From Alphaproteobacteria bacterium (GTDB lineage: Bacteria > Pseudomonadota > Alphaproteobacteria > Sphingomonadales > Sphingomonadaceae): a DNA stretch of 60,790 nucleotides. Within the stretch, counting starts at the first letter, position 1. Every line of letters starts with the position of its first letter. The stretch is taken from assembly GCA_018970445.1 (NCBI GenBank), contig JAGWWF010000023.1:1-60790 (forward strand). The letters are read 5' to 3'. Shown here one piece after another: positions 41,856 through 52,125 of the stretch. Position numbers and translations under genes: made by a program. The notes beneath the pieces are model-generated. The model was not told where the DNA came from, did not search any database, and was given only the letters and a program-made list of their open reading frames with translations.

Positions 41856-43720
41856 ACGCGCCGGCACCCAATCTGGCGCGCAGCCCGGTGGTGGCGCTGG
41901 TGGGCAACCCCAATGCCGGCAAGACCAGCCTGTTCAACGCGCTGACCGGCAGCCGGCAGAAGGTGGGCAATTATCCCGGCGTCACCGTGGAGCGCAAGGC
42001 CGGCCGGCTGGCGCTGCCCGATGGCCGGCTGTGCGATCTGATTGATCTGCCCGGCACCTACAGCCTCAACCCGCGTTCGCCAGACGAGGCCGTGAGCCGC
42101 GATGCCATCTTCGGCCGCATCGCCGGCGAACGGCCGCTGGATGCCATCGTGGCGGTGATCGATGCCACCAACTTGCGCAACCATCTGCGCTTCGTGCTGG
42201 AACTCAAGCCGCTGGGGCTGCCGCTGGTGGTGGCGCTGAACATGGTTGATCTGGCCGCCCGCGATGGCATCCGCATCGATGCCGCCCGGCTGTCCGCCCT
42301 CATCGGCCTGCCGGTGGTGGAAACCGTGGCGGTGAGGAAGCGCGGGCTGGACGCGCTGGGCGGCGCGCTGGCCGCCGGCATCGGCGATGCGCCGCCGCCG
42401 CTGCCGGTGGCGGCCACCGGCGATGTGAAGGCGCTGCAGAAACAGGCCCGCCAGATCAGCGCGGCGGTGGAAACCAGCACCGGGGCCGCCCGGCGCTGGT
42501 CGCAGCGGATCGACCGGGTGGCGCTGCACCCGGTGGCGGGGCCGCTGTTGCTGGCGGCCATCCTGTTCTTCATGTTCCAGGCGGTGTTCAGCTGGGCGGA
42601 AGCGCCGATGGGCTGGATCGAGGCCGGCATCGCCGCCGTGCAGGCCAGGCTGGCGCTGGCGCTGCCGGCCGGTGTGCTGCTGTCGCTGCTCAATGATGGC
42701 GTGCTGGCCGGGGTGGGGGCGGTGGTGGTGTTCCTGCCGCAGATCCTGATCCTGTTCGCCTTCATCATCGCGCTGGAACAATCGGGTTACATGACGCGCG
42801 CCGCCTTCCTGATGGATCGGCTGATGGCGCGGGTGGGCCTGAACGGCCGCGCCTTCATCCCGCTGCTGTCCAGCTTTGCCTGCGCAATTCCCGGCATCAT
42901 GGCGACGCGCACCATCGATTCGCCGCGCGACCGGCTCACCACCATCCTGATCGCCCCGCTGATGACCTGTTCGGCGCGACTGCCTGTGTATGCCGTGGTG
43001 ATCGGCGCCTTCATCCCGGCCCGCGCTGTCGGCCCGTTCGGCCTGCAGGGGCTGGTGCTGTTCGTGCTCTATCTGGCGGGAATCCTGGGCGCGCTGGTGG
43101 CGGCCTTTGCCCTGCGCCGCACCGTCACCCGTGGCTCTGCGCCGCCGTTCCTGATGGAGATGCCCAAATATCAATGGCCGGCGCCGCGCGATCTGGCGCT
43201 GGGCCTCTATGGCCGCGCCACCGCCTTCCTGGCGCGGGCCGGCACGATCATCCTGGCCTCCACCATCGTGCTGTGGGGCCTGGCCAGCTGGCCGCAACCG
43301 CCGGCCGATGGCGAGCGGCCACCGATCGAATACAGCCTGGCCGGCAAGATCGGCGCAGGCCTGGAACCCATTTTCGCGCCCATCGGCTTCAACAAGGAAA
43401 TCGCCATCGCGCTGGTGCCGGGCATGGCGGCGCGCGAGGTGGCGGTATCGGCGCTGGGCACGGTCTACGCCCTGAACGGGGTGGACGAGGATCATGCCGA
43501 TGGCCTGATCGCCCAGCTGCGCGCCGCCTGGCCGCTGCCCACGGCGCTGGCCTTTCTGGCCTGGTTCGTGTTTGCGCCGCAGTGCATATCAACGCTGGCC
43601 ATCACCCGGCGCGAAACCGCCAGCTGGCGCTGGCCGATCTTCATGTTCACCTACCTCTTTGCCGCCGCCTATGTCGCGGCCGGCGTCACCCATCGGCTGG
43701 CGCTGGCGGCCGGGCTTTGA
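41852..43720 (+). CDS. feoB: Ferrous iron transport protein B
   Basis: FeoB is the GTP-dependent inner-membrane Fe2+ permease. The 622 residues have an N-terminal G domain: GNPNAGKTS at 18-26, DLPGTYSLNP as the G3 region and NMVD as G4. A helical spacer and a polytopic membrane part with two gate motifs follow. It is shorter than E. coli FeoB, as in many alphaproteobacteria. The 3' end overlaps the end of the convergent permease gene by 35 bp. No feoC is seen. Confidence 0.95.
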   Translation: MNAPAPNLARSPVVALVGNPNAGKTSLFNALTGSRQKVGNYPGVTVERKAGRLALPDGRLCDLIDLPGTYSLNPRSPDEAVSRDAIFGRIAGERPLDAIVAVIDATNLRNHLRFVLELKPLGLPLVVALNMVDLAARDGIRIDAARLSALIGLPVVETVAVRKRGLDALGGALAAGIGDAPPPLPVAATGDVKALQKQARQISAAVETSTGAARRWSQRIDRVALHPVAGPLLLAAILFFMFQAVFSWAEAPMGWIEAGIAAVQARLALALPAGVLLSLLNDGVLAGVGAVVVFLPQILILFAFIIALEQSGYMTRAAFLMDRLMARVGLNGRAFIPLLSSFACAIPGIMATRTIDSPRDRLTTILIAPLMTCSARLPVYAVVIGAFIPARAVGPFGLQGLVLFVLYLAGILGALVAAFALRRTVTRGSAPPFLMEMPKYQWPAPRDLALGLYGRATAFLARAGTIILASTIVLWGLASWPQPPADGERPPIEYSLAGKIGAGLEPIFAPIGFNKEIAIALVPGMAAREVAVSALGTVYALNGVDEDHADGLIAQLRAAWPLPTALAFLAWFVFAPQCISTLAITRRETASWRWPIFMFTYLFAAAYVAAGVTHRLALAAGL

Positions 43721-45023
43721 GCGCCAGGCGGACGATCAGGCCAAAGGCCAGCACGCCAAAGCTGATGCCAGCGCCGCGCCAGCCGACATAGGCCAGGCTG
43801 GATTGCAGCACGAACAGGCAGCCGCCGCTGAACGCCAGCGGCACCAGCGGATAGAGCGGCACCCGGAACGGCCGCTCCACCTGCGGCAGCCGGCGGCGCA
43901 GGATGATCAGCGCTGGCCCGGTGAGCGACAGGAACAGCCAGAACACCGGTGACAGGAAATCGACCATCTGGGCAAAACCGGTGGACACCGATCCCCAGGC
44001 AATCAGCAGCAGCGAAAGCGCGCACTGCACCCAGATCGCCCCGCGCGGCACCCCGGCGGCGGCATCCCACACCGCCAGCCGGCCCAGCGCCGGTTCCTCG
44101 CTGGCCACGGCATAGAGGGTGCGCCCGCCCACGATCACCAGCGCGTTGACGATGGCCAGCGCCGCCAGGCCGACAAACACCACCATCAGCGCCTGCCCGG
44201 CCGGGCCGAAGGCGCGCGCCATCAGCTGGGCTGCTGGCGCCGCGCTGGCCGCCAGCCCATCCCCGCCCAGCCCGGCAAGATAGGCCCAGTTGGCCAGCAG
44301 ATAGAGCGCCGTCACCAGCCCCATGCCGCCCACCAGCGCCAGGGTCATGTCGCGCGGGCGGCGCACTTCGGCCGACAGGGTGGCGGCATCGTTGAAGCCG
44401 CCAAAGGCCAGCATGACGAACACCATCGCCTGGCCAAAGGCGGCCGCCGCAAAGGGCTGCGGCTGCGCTGTGGCGGCCACCACCGGCGTGTTGCTGGCGA
44501 TCAGGCTGGCCGCCGCCGCCCCCAGCGCCAGCAGCGCCACCACATCGCCGGCCACCAGCACCAGCTGTCCGCCGGTCGATCGTTTCACCCCGGCCAGATT
44601 GAGGGCCGTCAGCGCCACCACCGCCAGCGCCGCCACCCCGCCGCGGGCCTGGGGCGACAGCGGCACCAGTTCGGCCACATAATCGGCCGCAACAAAGGCC
44701 AGCATGGCCGCCGACGCCGAAAAGATCACCGCAAAGCGCGACCAGGCAAACAGGAAGCCCACCAGCGGGCCATAGGCCAGTTGCAGAAAGCGATAATCGC
44801 CGCCGGGGTGCGGGAAGGCACTGGCCAGTTCGGCATAGACCAGCGCGCCGGCCAGCGCGAACAGCCCGCCCAGCCCCCAGGCCAGCAGCACCAGCGCATC
44901 ATTGTGCAGGATCGCCGCCACCAGGCTGGCCGAACGGAAGATGCCCGCCCCCACCACCATGCCCACCACCACCGAGGCGGCGGCAAGGGGGCCAAGGATG
45001 CGGCGCGGGCTGGCATTGTTCAT
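43686..45023 (-). CDS. APC superfamily amino-acid permease
   Basis: This is a 445-residue transporter with about 12 membrane helices. The first helix has [19 protein letters not shown], the substrate-binding unwound-helix motif of the APC fold, and [20 protein letters not shown] is the conserved cytoplasmic loop. The substrate is not evident. Its end overlaps feoB by 35 bp in opposite orientation, and its start is divergent from dnaK. Confidence 0.9.
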   Translation of the reverse strand: MNNASPRRILGPLAAASVVVGMVVGAGIFRSASLVAAILHNDALVLLAWGLGGLFALAGALVYAELASAFPHPGGDYRFLQLAYGPLVGFLFAWSRFAVIFSASAAMLAFVAADYVAELVPLSPQARGGVAALAVVALTALNLAGVKRSTGGQLVLVAGDVVALLALGAAAASLIASNTPVVAATAQPQPFAAAAFGQAMVFVMLAFGGFNDAATLSAEVRRPRDMTLALVGGMGLVTALYLLANWAYLAGLGGDGLAASAAPAAQLMARAFGPAGQALMVVFVGLAALAIVNALVIVGGRTLYAVASEEPALGRLAVWDAAAGVPRGAIWVQCALSLLLIAWGSVSTGFAQMVDFLSPVFWLFLSLTGPALIILRRRLPQVERPFRVPLYPLVPLAFSGGCLFVLQSSLAYVGWRGAGISFGVLAFGLIVRLALKARPPAPADG

Positions 45024-45101
45024 GCCGGCCACGGTGGCGGAGCGCCGGCATCCCGGCAAGGGGCGGATTGCCCCGGCGTTGCCCTGTTCGCCGGCCGCGC
45101 C

Positions 45102-45129
45102 CTTGCAGCCGGGGATTCGCTTCCTATAT
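45102..45129 (+). promoter_or_regulatory. RpoH-type heat-shock promoter of dnaKJ
   Basis: CTTGCA (45102-45107) and CTATAT (45124-45129) are 16 nt apart, close to the alphaproteobacterial sigma-32 pattern CTTG ... CTATNT. The leader of about 117 nt includes a 7-bp hairpin, CGGCCGG/CCGGCCG (45148-45165). Confidence 0.65.
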
Positions 45130-45252
45130 CGCCCGTGCAACTTCAAGCGGCCGGGGCACCGGCCGTTGTCACAACCCGGATCGGCCCGTGCCGCGCTGCC
45201 TGTCGAGGGGCGTCAGGGCCGGATCCACACAGGCAAGGGAAAAGAGACGGCC

Positions 45253-47151
45253 ATGGCAAAGGTTATCGGGATCGATCTGGGCACCACCAACAGCTGCGTT
45301 GCCGTGATGGAAGGCAGTGCACCGCGCGTGATCGAAAATGCCGAAGGCGCCCGCACCACCCCCAGCCAGGTGGCCTTCACCAAGGATGGCGAGCGCCTGG
45401 TGGGCCAGCCGGCCAAGCGCCAGGCCGTCACCAACCCGGCCAACACCGTGCTTGCCGTCAAGCGCCTGATCGGCCGCCGCTTTGATGATCCGCTCACCAC
45501 CAAGGATGCCGGCCTGGTGCCCTACAGCATCGCGCGCGGCCCTAATGGCGATGCCTGGGTGAACGCCGGCGGCACCGATTACAGCCCGTCGCAGATTTCC
45601 GCCTTCATCCTGCAGAAGATGAAGGAAACCGCCGAAGCCTATCTGGGCGAGACCGTCACCCAGGCGGTGATCACCGTGCCGGCCTATTTCAACGATGCCC
45701 AGCGCCAGGCCACCAAGGATGCCGGCAAGATCGCCGGCCTGGAAGTGCTGCGCATCATCAACGAGCCGACGGCGGCCGCGCTGGCCTATGGCCTCGACAA
45801 GAAGAATGATGCCAAGACCGTGGCCGTCTATGACCTTGGCGGCGGCACCTTCGACATTTCCATCCTGGAACTGGGCGACGGCGTGTTCGAGGTGAAGTCG
45901 ACCAGCGGCGACACCTTCCTGGGCGGCGAGGATTTCGATGCCAAGCTGGTGGAATTCCTGTCGGCCGATTTCAAGCGCGCCGAGGGCATTGATCTGACCA
46001 AGGACAAGCTGGCCCTTCAGCGCCTGAAGGAAGCCGCCGAGAAGGCCAAGATCGAGCTGTCGTCCTCGGCCGCGACCGAGGTGAACCTGCCGTTCATCAC
46101 GGCCGACGCCACCGGCCCCAAGCATCTGGTGAAAAACATCACCCGCGCCGATCTGGAAAAGCTGGTGCTCGATCTGATCGAACGCACCCGCCAGCCCTGC
46201 CTGGATGCGCTGCGCGAAGCCGGCGTGAAGCCGGGCGATCTTGACGAGGTGATCCTGGTCGGCGGGATGACCCGCATGCCGCGCGTGCGGGCCTTCGTGA
46301 AGGACCTGTTCGGCAAGGAACCGAACACCAGCGTGAACCCGGATGAAGTGGTGGCCATGGGCGCCGCCATCCAGGCCGGCGTGCTGCAGGGCGACGTGAA
46401 GGATGTGCTGCTGCTGGATGTCACCCCGCTGTCGCTGGGCATCGAGACGCTGGGCGGCGTGTTCACCCGCATGATCGATCGCAACACCACCATCCCCACC
46501 AAGAAGAGCCAGGTGTTCTCCACCGCCGATGACAACCAGTCGGCCGTGACCATCCGGGTGTTCCAGGGTGAGCGCGAGATGGCGGCCGACAACAAGATCC
46601 TGGGCCAGTTCGATCTGGTCGGCATTCCGCCCGCCCCGCGCGGCGTGCCGCAGGTGGAAGTGACCTTCGACATCGATGCCAACGGCCTGGTTTCGGTGAA
46701 CGCCAAGGACAAGGGCACCGGCAAGGAACAGCAGATCCGCATCCAGCCGTCGGGCGGCCTGTCCAAGGACGACATCGAAAAGATGGTGAAGGACGCCGAA
46801 GCCTTTGCCGAGGAAGACAAGAAGCGCCGCGCCGCCGCCGAAGCCCGCAACCAGGCCGATGGTCTGGTGCATTCCACCGAGCGCCAGCTGGCCGAACATG
46901 GCGACAAGGTGACGCCGGAGGTGAAGGCCAGCATCGAGACCGCCATCGCCGATGTGAAGGCGGTGCTGGGTTCGGGTGATGCCGATGCCATTGGCGCCAG
47001 GGTGCAGGCGCTGGGCCAGGTGGCGATGAAGCTGGGCGAGGCGATCTATCAGGCCGAACAGGCCAGTGCCGACGCCGGCGCGGCCGACACCCCCAGGAGC
47101 GATGACGTGGTGGACGCCGAGTTCACCGACGTGGACGACAGCAAGAAGTAA
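45253..47151 (+). CDS. dnaK: Chaperone DnaK (Hsp70)
   Basis: This is an ATP-dependent chaperone of 632 residues. The N-terminal ATPase domain starts [18 protein letters not shown], with [17 protein letters not shown] and [11 protein letters not shown] as phosphate-binding segments. The substrate-binding domain includes [14 protein letters not shown], and the tail is acidic. AAGGGAAAAGAG precedes the ATG. The heat-shock promoter lies about 150 bp upstream. dnaJ follows after 101 bp that hold the hairpin/G-run repeat. Confidence 0.98.
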   Translation: MAKVIGIDLGTTNSCVAVMEGSAPRVIENAEGARTTPSQVAFTKDGERLVGQPAKRQAVTNPANTVLAVKRLIGRRFDDPLTTKDAGLVPYSIARGPNGDAWVNAGGTDYSPSQISAFILQKMKETAEAYLGETVTQAVITVPAYFNDAQRQATKDAGKIAGLEVLRIINEPTAAALAYGLDKKNDAKTVAVYDLGGGTFDISILELGDGVFEVKSTSGDTFLGGEDFDAKLVEFLSADFKRAEGIDLTKDKLALQRLKEAAEKAKIELSSSAATEVNLPFITADATGPKHLVKNITRADLEKLVLDLIERTRQPCLDALREAGVKPGDLDEVILVGGMTRMPRVRAFVKDLFGKEPNTSVNPDEVVAMGAAIQAGVLQGDVKDVLLLDVTPLSLGIETLGGVFTRMIDRNTTIPTKKSQVFSTADDNQSAVTIRVFQGEREMAADNKILGQFDLVGIPPAPRGVPQVEVTFDIDANGLVSVNAKDKGTGKEQQIRIQPSGGLSKDDIEKMVKDAEAFAEEDKKRRAAAEARNQADGLVHSTERQLAEHGDKVTPEVKASIETAIADVKAVLGSGDADAIGARVQALGQVAMKLGEAIYQAEQASADAGAADTPRSDDVVDAEFTDVDDSKK

Positions 47152-47158
47152 GGCGAAC

Positions 47159-47194
47159 CTCCCCTCCCCGGCCGGGGAGGGGTCGGGGGTGGGG
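47159..47194 (+). repeat. C/G-rich hairpin plus G-run repeat between dnaK and dnaJ
   Basis: The C-rich arm, GGCC loop and complementary G-rich arm are followed by further G-runs (4, 4, 5 and 4 G with A, TC and T between). Only the 4-nt loop differs from the copy after ilvN (9-44). Here it begins 8 bp after the dnaK stop and could limit dnaJ expression or stabilise dnaK mRNA. Confidence 0.75.
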
Positions 47195-47252
47195 CCGTGG
47201 CGCTGTGCATGTGCAGCCCCGGCCCTTCCGCCAAGCGGCAGGGGAACGCCTG

Positions 47253-48389
47253 ATGGCCACCGAAATCGATTATTATCAACTGCTCGAGGTGGAACGCGGC
47301 GCCGATGAGGCGGCGTTGAAATCCGCCTATCGCCGGCTGGCGATGAAATGGCACCCGGACAAGAACCCCGGTGACGCTGCCGCCGAACAGAAATTCAAGG
47401 CGATCAGCGAAGCCTATGACGTGCTGAAGGACCCGCAGAAGCGCGCCGCCTATGATCGGTTCGGCCATGCCGCCTTCCAGCAGGGTGGTGGTGGCGGCGG
47501 CCAGGATTTCGGCGGCTTTGCCGACATTTTCGAAAGCGTGTTCGGCGAATTCATGGGTGGCGGCGGCCGTGGCCAGCGCCGCGGCGGCCCGGCGCGCGGG
47601 TCCGATCTGCGCTATGATCTGGAAATGACGCTGGACGAGGCGTTCAGCGGCCGCCAGGCCAATCTGGCCATCGATGTCGCGGCGGCCTGCGACCCGTGCG
47701 GCGGCAGCGGCGCCAAGCCCGGCACGACGGCACGCGGCTGCACCACCTGCAACGGCAGCGGCCGGGTGGCGATGCGCCAGGGCCTGTTCATGGTGGAACG
47801 CACCTGCCCGGCCTGCCATGGCCAGGGCCAGATCATTGCCGATCCCTGCACCAGCTGCGGCGGGGCCGGCCGGGTGGAAAAGCGCAAGGAACTGAACGTC
47901 AACATCCCCCGGGGCGTGGACGATGGCACCCGCATCCGCGTGGCCGGCGAAGGCGAAGCCGGCAGCCGCGGCGGCCCGGCCGGCGATCTCTACATCTTCA
48001 TCCACCTGAAATCCCATCCCGTGTTCAAGCGCGACGGCACCACGCTCTATGCCATTGCACCGCTGTCGATCACGCTGGCGACGCTGGGCGGCGAGATTGA
48101 TGTGCCCAGCCTGGACGGACAGAAGACCGTCATCAAGATCCCGGCCGGCACCCAGACCGCCAAGCAGTTCCGGGTGCGCGGCAAGGGCATGCCGTCGTTG
48201 AATGGCGGCGGCTCCGGCGATCTGGTGATCCAGGTGGAGGTGGAAACCCCGGTCAAACTCACCGCCCGCCAGCGCGAGCTGCTGGAAGAATTCCGCGCCA
48301 TCGAAGTGAGCGAAGGCGGTCGCAACACGCCGAAAAGCCAGGGGTTCTTTGACCGGATCAAGGATGCCTGGAACGAGCTGACCGAATAG
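47253..48389 (+). CDS. dnaJ: Co-chaperone DnaJ (Hsp40)
   Basis: DnaJ stimulates DnaK ATPase and delivers substrates. The 378 residues have a J domain (1-70, HPD in [11 protein letters not shown]), a Gly/Phe region, and four zinc-finger repeats ([32 protein letters not shown]), then the C-terminal beta domains. All expected Cys residues are present. It belongs to the dnaK heat-shock transcript, with the repeat hairpin between them. Confidence 0.97.
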   Translation: MATEIDYYQLLEVERGADEAALKSAYRRLAMKWHPDKNPGDAAAEQKFKAISEAYDVLKDPQKRAAYDRFGHAAFQQGGGGGGQDFGGFADIFESVFGEFMGGGGRGQRRGGPARGSDLRYDLEMTLDEAFSGRQANLAIDVAAACDPCGGSGAKPGTTARGCTTCNGSGRVAMRQGLFMVERTCPACHGQGQIIADPCTSCGGAGRVEKRKELNVNIPRGVDDGTRIRVAGEGEAGSRGGPAGDLYIFIHLKSHPVFKRDGTTLYAIAPLSITLATLGGEIDVPSLDGQKTVIKIPAGTQTAKQFRVRGKGMPSLNGGGSGDLVIQVEVETPVKLTARQRELLEEFRAIEVSEGGRNTPKSQGFFDRIKDAWNELTE

Positions 48390-48422
48390 GGCTGGCGGGC
48401 CCCGGCCGGCCTCCGCTAAGCC

Positions 48423-49202
48423 ATGGTGATGCATCGCCTGACCAACCGCCGTTACCTGGTGACCGGGGCTGCCCGTGGCCTGGGCCTGGCCATCGCGCAG
48501 CGGCTGGTGGCCGAAGGCGCGCGCGTGATGCTGGCCGATGTGCTGCCCGACGGGGCCGAGCGCGCCGCCGAACTGGGCGCGGCTGCCGCCTTCGTGGCGT
48601 GCGATGTCTCGTGCCGCGATCAGATCGATGCGGCCATTGCCGCCACCGTTGCCCGCTGGGGCGGCCTGGATGGGCTGGTGAACAATGCCGGCATTGCGCC
48701 GCGCGGCGACATCCTCAGCGAGACGCCGGAACAATTTGACCGGGTGATCGCCACCAATCTCACCGCCGCCTTTCATGCCACCCAGCTGGCGGTGCCGCAT
48801 CTGATCGCGGCCGGCGGCGGCGTGATCCTCAACATGTCCAGCGTCAATGCCCTGCTCACCATCCCGGCGCTGCTGGCCTATAATGTCGCCAAGGGCGGGC
48901 TGAACCAGCTGACCCGCAACACCGCCGTGGCACTGGCGCCGCACAATATCCGGGTGGTGGGCATCGGGCCGGGCACCATCCTGACCGAACTGGCCCGGAA
49001 TGCCGTGATGGCCGACGACGCGGCGCGGCTGCAGATATTGTCGCGCACGCCCATGGGCCGGGCCGGCGAACCGGCGGAAATCGCCGCCATCGCCGCCTTT
49101 CTGTTGAGCGACGACGCCAGTTACATTACCGGCGAGACACTTTATGCGGATGGGGGCCGGCTTGGCCTCAACTATACCGTGCCGGTTGGAGATGATGCGT
49201 GA
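48423..49202 (+). CDS. Short-chain dehydrogenase/reductase
   Basis: This is an NAD(P)-dependent oxidoreductase of 259 residues. The cofactor motif is VTGAARGLG near residues 13-21, with NNAG in DGLVNNAGIAP. The catalytic Ser is in NMSSVNA, and Tyr and Lys are in YNVAKGG. In some bacteria such an SDR next to 6-phosphogluconolactonase acts on sugars (glucose dehydrogenase-like). That reading is inference from the coupling to pgl through a GTGA overlap. An ATG six bases downstream is also possible. Confidence 0.88.
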   Translation: MVMHRLTNRRYLVTGAARGLGLAIAQRLVAEGARVMLADVLPDGAERAAELGAAAAFVACDVSCRDQIDAAIAATVARWGGLDGLVNNAGIAPRGDILSETPEQFDRVIATNLTAAFHATQLAVPHLIAAGGGVILNMSSVNALLTIPALLAYNVAKGGLNQLTRNTAVALAPHNIRVVGIGPGTILTELARNAVMADDAARLQILSRTPMGRAGEPAEIAAIAAFLLSDDASYITGETLYADGGRLGLNYTVPVGDDA

Positions 49203-49900
49203 TCGATGCCGAGTGGTGGGACTATGACGACGCCGACGAAATGGCCGAGGCGGTGGCGGGCGACATCGCCTATATCATCGGCCAGGCGCTGGAAGCCCGC
49301 GGCCGCGCGCTGGTCGCCTTCCCGGGCGGCTCCACCCCGCTGCCGGCGCTGAAGCTGCTGGCCGGCATGAAGATCGAATGGGCGGATGTGACGATCCTGC
49401 CCACCGATGACCGGCTGGTGCCGGTGACCGATCCCCTGTCCAACGCCGGCATGCTGGCGCGGCTGTTCCTGCCGAAAAAGGCCCGCGTGCTGCCGTTGAC
49501 GGCGGGCGAGAGCGATCATGTCGCCGCCGGCCGCGCCGCCGATGAGCGCATCGCCGATCTGGACTGGCCGCTGGATGTGGCCTGGCTGGGGGTGGGCGAG
49601 GATGGCCACACCGCCTCCATCTTTCCCGGCCCGGATTTCGAAGCCGCCATCGCCGGCCCCAGGGCGCGCCGGGCGCTGGGTGTCCGCCCCGATCCGCTGC
49701 CGGCAAACGCCCCGGTGCCGCGCGTCACGCTCACCGCGCCCACGCTGGTTTCGGCCCGCACCGTCACCCTGGTCCTGCAAGGCAAGGCCAAGCGCACGCT
49801 GGTCGAAAAGGCGCTGAAGCAGGGATCATCGAGCACGCTGCCCATCGGCCGCCTGCTGGCCGAGCTGGAAATGGACATCGACATCCACTGGTGCCCGTGA
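49199..49900 (+). CDS. pgl: 6-phosphogluconolactonase
   Basis: Pgl hydrolyses 6-phosphogluconolactone in the pentose-phosphate and Entner-Doudoroff routes. The 233 residues match DevB-type enzymes: ALVAFPGGSTPLPALKLLAG, VTILPTDDRLVPVTDPLSN, and WLGVGEDGHTASIFPG. It starts at GTG overlapping the SDR stop, so the two are cotranslated. gntK, acting on the next metabolite, is elsewhere in the window. Confidence 0.93.
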   Translation: MIDAEWWDYDDADEMAEAVAGDIAYIIGQALEARGRALVAFPGGSTPLPALKLLAGMKIEWADVTILPTDDRLVPVTDPLSNAGMLARLFLPKKARVLPLTAGESDHVAAGRAADERIADLDWPLDVAWLGVGEDGHTASIFPGPDFEAAIAGPRARRALGVRPDPLPANAPVPRVTLTAPTLVSARTVTLVLQGKAKRTLVEKALKQGSSSTLPIGRLLAELEMDIDIHWCP

Positions 49901-49909
49901 CGCCGGAAC

Positions 49910-49933
49910 ATCCTGCCCCGCAAGGGGTGGGAT
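49910..49933. terminator. Hairpin between convergent pgl and pbpC
   Basis: ATCCTGCCCC and GGGGTGGGAT form ten pairs, including two wobbles, around a GCAA tetraloop. There is no T-run. It is suited to end both converging transcripts. Confidence 0.5.
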
Positions 49934-49940
49934 CTGGGGC

Positions 49941-52037
49941 TCACCGCACCGTGATGCGCACCCGGTCAAAGATGGTGCGGCCATCGCCCAGCGCAATCTC
50001 GTGCCGGCCGGGCACCGGCGCCCAGCGGGCCGGGCGGCCGGGCAGGCGGCGGCCGTCCACGCTGATGAACAGGCCGGGGCGCTGGCCCGTGCTGCGGATC
50101 ACCAGCAATTGCCGGCCGGCGGGAATGTCGGGATCGAGCGCCAGAATGGTGCCGTCACTGGGCGCGGTCAGCCGCACCGCTTCCTCGTCCGGCGCGGCCA
50201 GCGCGAACAGCGGCTGCCAGGTGCCGGGCAGGAACAGCTCCTGCCGGGGCGGTTCCACCGCCGGCCGGAAGCGGACGGGGCGGCGCTCCACGCTGGCGGG
50301 CAGGGCGAAATCCGGTGGCGGATCGGCGTGCAGCGCCTGCATGATCGCCGCCCAGGCCGGGGCCGCGCCGCTGGTGCCCGAAACGCCGATCATGGCATCG
50401 CCCTCGAAATTGCCCACCCACACTGCCACCGTGAAGCGGCGGGAAAAGCCCACCGCCCAATTGTCGCGCATCGCCTTGGAGGTGCCGGTCTTCACCGCTG
50501 CCGCAAAGGGCAGCGACAGGCCCGATGCCTCGCCGAAGCTGGCCGCGCGGGCGGCAGGGTCGGCCAGCAGCGCGGTGACGATGGCCGCCGCACCCGCATC
50601 GACGATCGGGCCGGTGGCCGGGCGCGCATCGGGATCGAGGGTGAGCGGCCCGCCGCGCCCGCCCAGTGCCAGGCTGCGATAGGCGGCGGCCTGTTCCAGC
50701 AGGGTCACCTCCGCCGATCCCAGCGCCAGCGCATAGCCGTAAAAGTCGCCCGGCCGGTTGATGCCGCGATAGCCCAGATCGAACAGCCGCTGGCGAAACG
50801 CCTCCAGCCCGGTGAGCAGCAGGGTGCGCACTGCCGGCACATTCAGGCTGTTGCCCAGCGCGCTGCGCACCGACACCGGCCCGCGAAAGCGGCGATCATA
50901 ATTCTGCGGAATATACAGCCCGGTGGCGGTTTCCAGATCGACCGGCGCATCATCGAGCAGGGAGGCGGCGGTGAGCAGCCGGCGTTCGATGGCCAGCGCA
51001 AAAAGATGCGGTTTCAGTGTCGAGCCCGCCTGCCGTGGTGCGGCAACGCCATCCACCTGCGCGGCGCGGCTGGCGCTGCCGGCCGCCCCCACCCAGGCGA
51101 GGATGCGGCCCGTGTCATTGTCCACCACCAGCGCCGCGCCATCGCGGACATTGCGGCCGGCCAACGCCGCCAGCTGCCGATCCAGCGCGGCCTGCACCTG
51201 TGCCTGCACATCGGCATCAAGGCTGGTGGCCACGCGCCCGCGCACGCCCGGCCGCAGCAGCCGGGCGGCCAGATGCGGGGCCAGATCGCCGCCCGACGCG
51301 GCCTGGCGCGGGCCCAGCAGGCGGGCAGCGGCCAGTGCGATGGCCGGGCAATCCAGATCGGGCGCGGCGCGGCAGGCGCGGGCCAGCACGGCGGCGGCCG
51401 GGGCCGATGGGCGACGCGCCAGCGCCACCAGCACGGCGTTTTCAGCCGGCCCCAGCGCTGCCGCCGGGCGGCCGGCCATGCGGGTGGCGGCGGCCCCGAT
51501 GCCCACGACATCACCGCGCAACGGCAACAGATTGAGCCAGGCCTCCAGTATCTGCCGCTTGCTCCAGCGCGCTTCGATGGCGCGGGCGGCGCGGGCCTGG
51601 CGCAGCTTGGCCCGCCAGCCGCGCCCGCCGGCCCGGCCCAGCGCGGGATCGAGCAGCGCCGCCAGCTGCATGGTGATGGTCGAGGCCCCGCGCGCCCCTG
51701 CGCCGCGCAGCCGGCCCAGTGCCGCGCCGCCCACGCTGCGCCAGTCAATGCCGTGATGCTGCCAGAAGCGCCGATCTTCCGCGGCCACCAGCCGGCGCAC
51801 CAGATCGGGGCTGATCGCCGCCAGCGGCAGCCAGTCGCCGCGATCGGCCGCGGCATCGGTGCGCCGCCGCGCCAGTTCCCGCCCGCGCGCATCGACCAGC
51901 ACCGCGATGCTGCCCGGTTGGCCGGCGATGGCGCGCAAATCCGGCACCGGTGCCGGCTGGGTGCGCCAGATCAGCAGCGCCAGCAGGGCCAGCAGCAGCA
52001 GCGGCAGGGCGCGCGCCCGCTTCAGTGCCGCCGGCAT
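49941..52037 (-). CDS. pbpC: Penicillin-binding protein 1C
   Basis: This is a bifunctional peptidoglycan synthase of 698 residues. A membrane anchor (about 10-23) is followed by a GT51 glycosyltransferase domain (AAEDRRFWQHHGIDWR and GASTITMQLA), then a transpeptidase domain with SxxK in GSTLKPHLF, SxN in SALGNSLNVPA and KTGTS. A C-terminal PBP1C-specific domain closes it. I chose the ATG just before the anchor; an in-frame upstream extension is unlikely. No alpha-2-macroglobulin gene, the usual PBP1C neighbour, is present. Confidence 0.94.
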   Translation of the reverse strand: MPAALKRARALPLLLLALLALLIWRTQPAPVPDLRAIAGQPGSIAVLVDARGRELARRRTDAAADRGDWLPLAAISPDLVRRLVAAEDRRFWQHHGIDWRSVGGAALGRLRGAGARGASTITMQLAALLDPALGRAGGRGWRAKLRQARAARAIEARWSKRQILEAWLNLLPLRGDVVGIGAAATRMAGRPAAALGPAENAVLVALARRPSAPAAAVLARACRAAPDLDCPAIALAAARLLGPRQAASGGDLAPHLAARLLRPGVRGRVATSLDADVQAQVQAALDRQLAALAGRNVRDGAALVVDNDTGRILAWVGAAGSASRAAQVDGVAAPRQAGSTLKPHLFALAIERRLLTAASLLDDAPVDLETATGLYIPQNYDRRFRGPVSVRSALGNSLNVPAVRTLLLTGLEAFRQRLFDLGYRGINRPGDFYGYALALGSAEVTLLEQAAAYRSLALGGRGGPLTLDPDARPATGPIVDAGAAAIVTALLADPAARAASFGEASGLSLPFAAAVKTGTSKAMRDNWAVGFSRRFTVAVWVGNFEGDAMIGVSGTSGAAPAWAAIMQALHADPPPDFALPASVERRPVRFRPAVEPPRQELFLPGTWQPLFALAAPDEEAVRLTAPSDGTILALDPDIPAGRQLLVIRSTGQRPGLFISVDGRRLPGRPARWAPVPGRHEIALGDGRTIFDRVRITVR

Positions 52038-52125
52038 GGCGGATGCTGATGCCGGAGGGCAGGGGACAAAGCGACCGGCATTGGCGTCATGGGAAACATG
52101 CGGGGCATCCGGCGACGGGTTCGAA

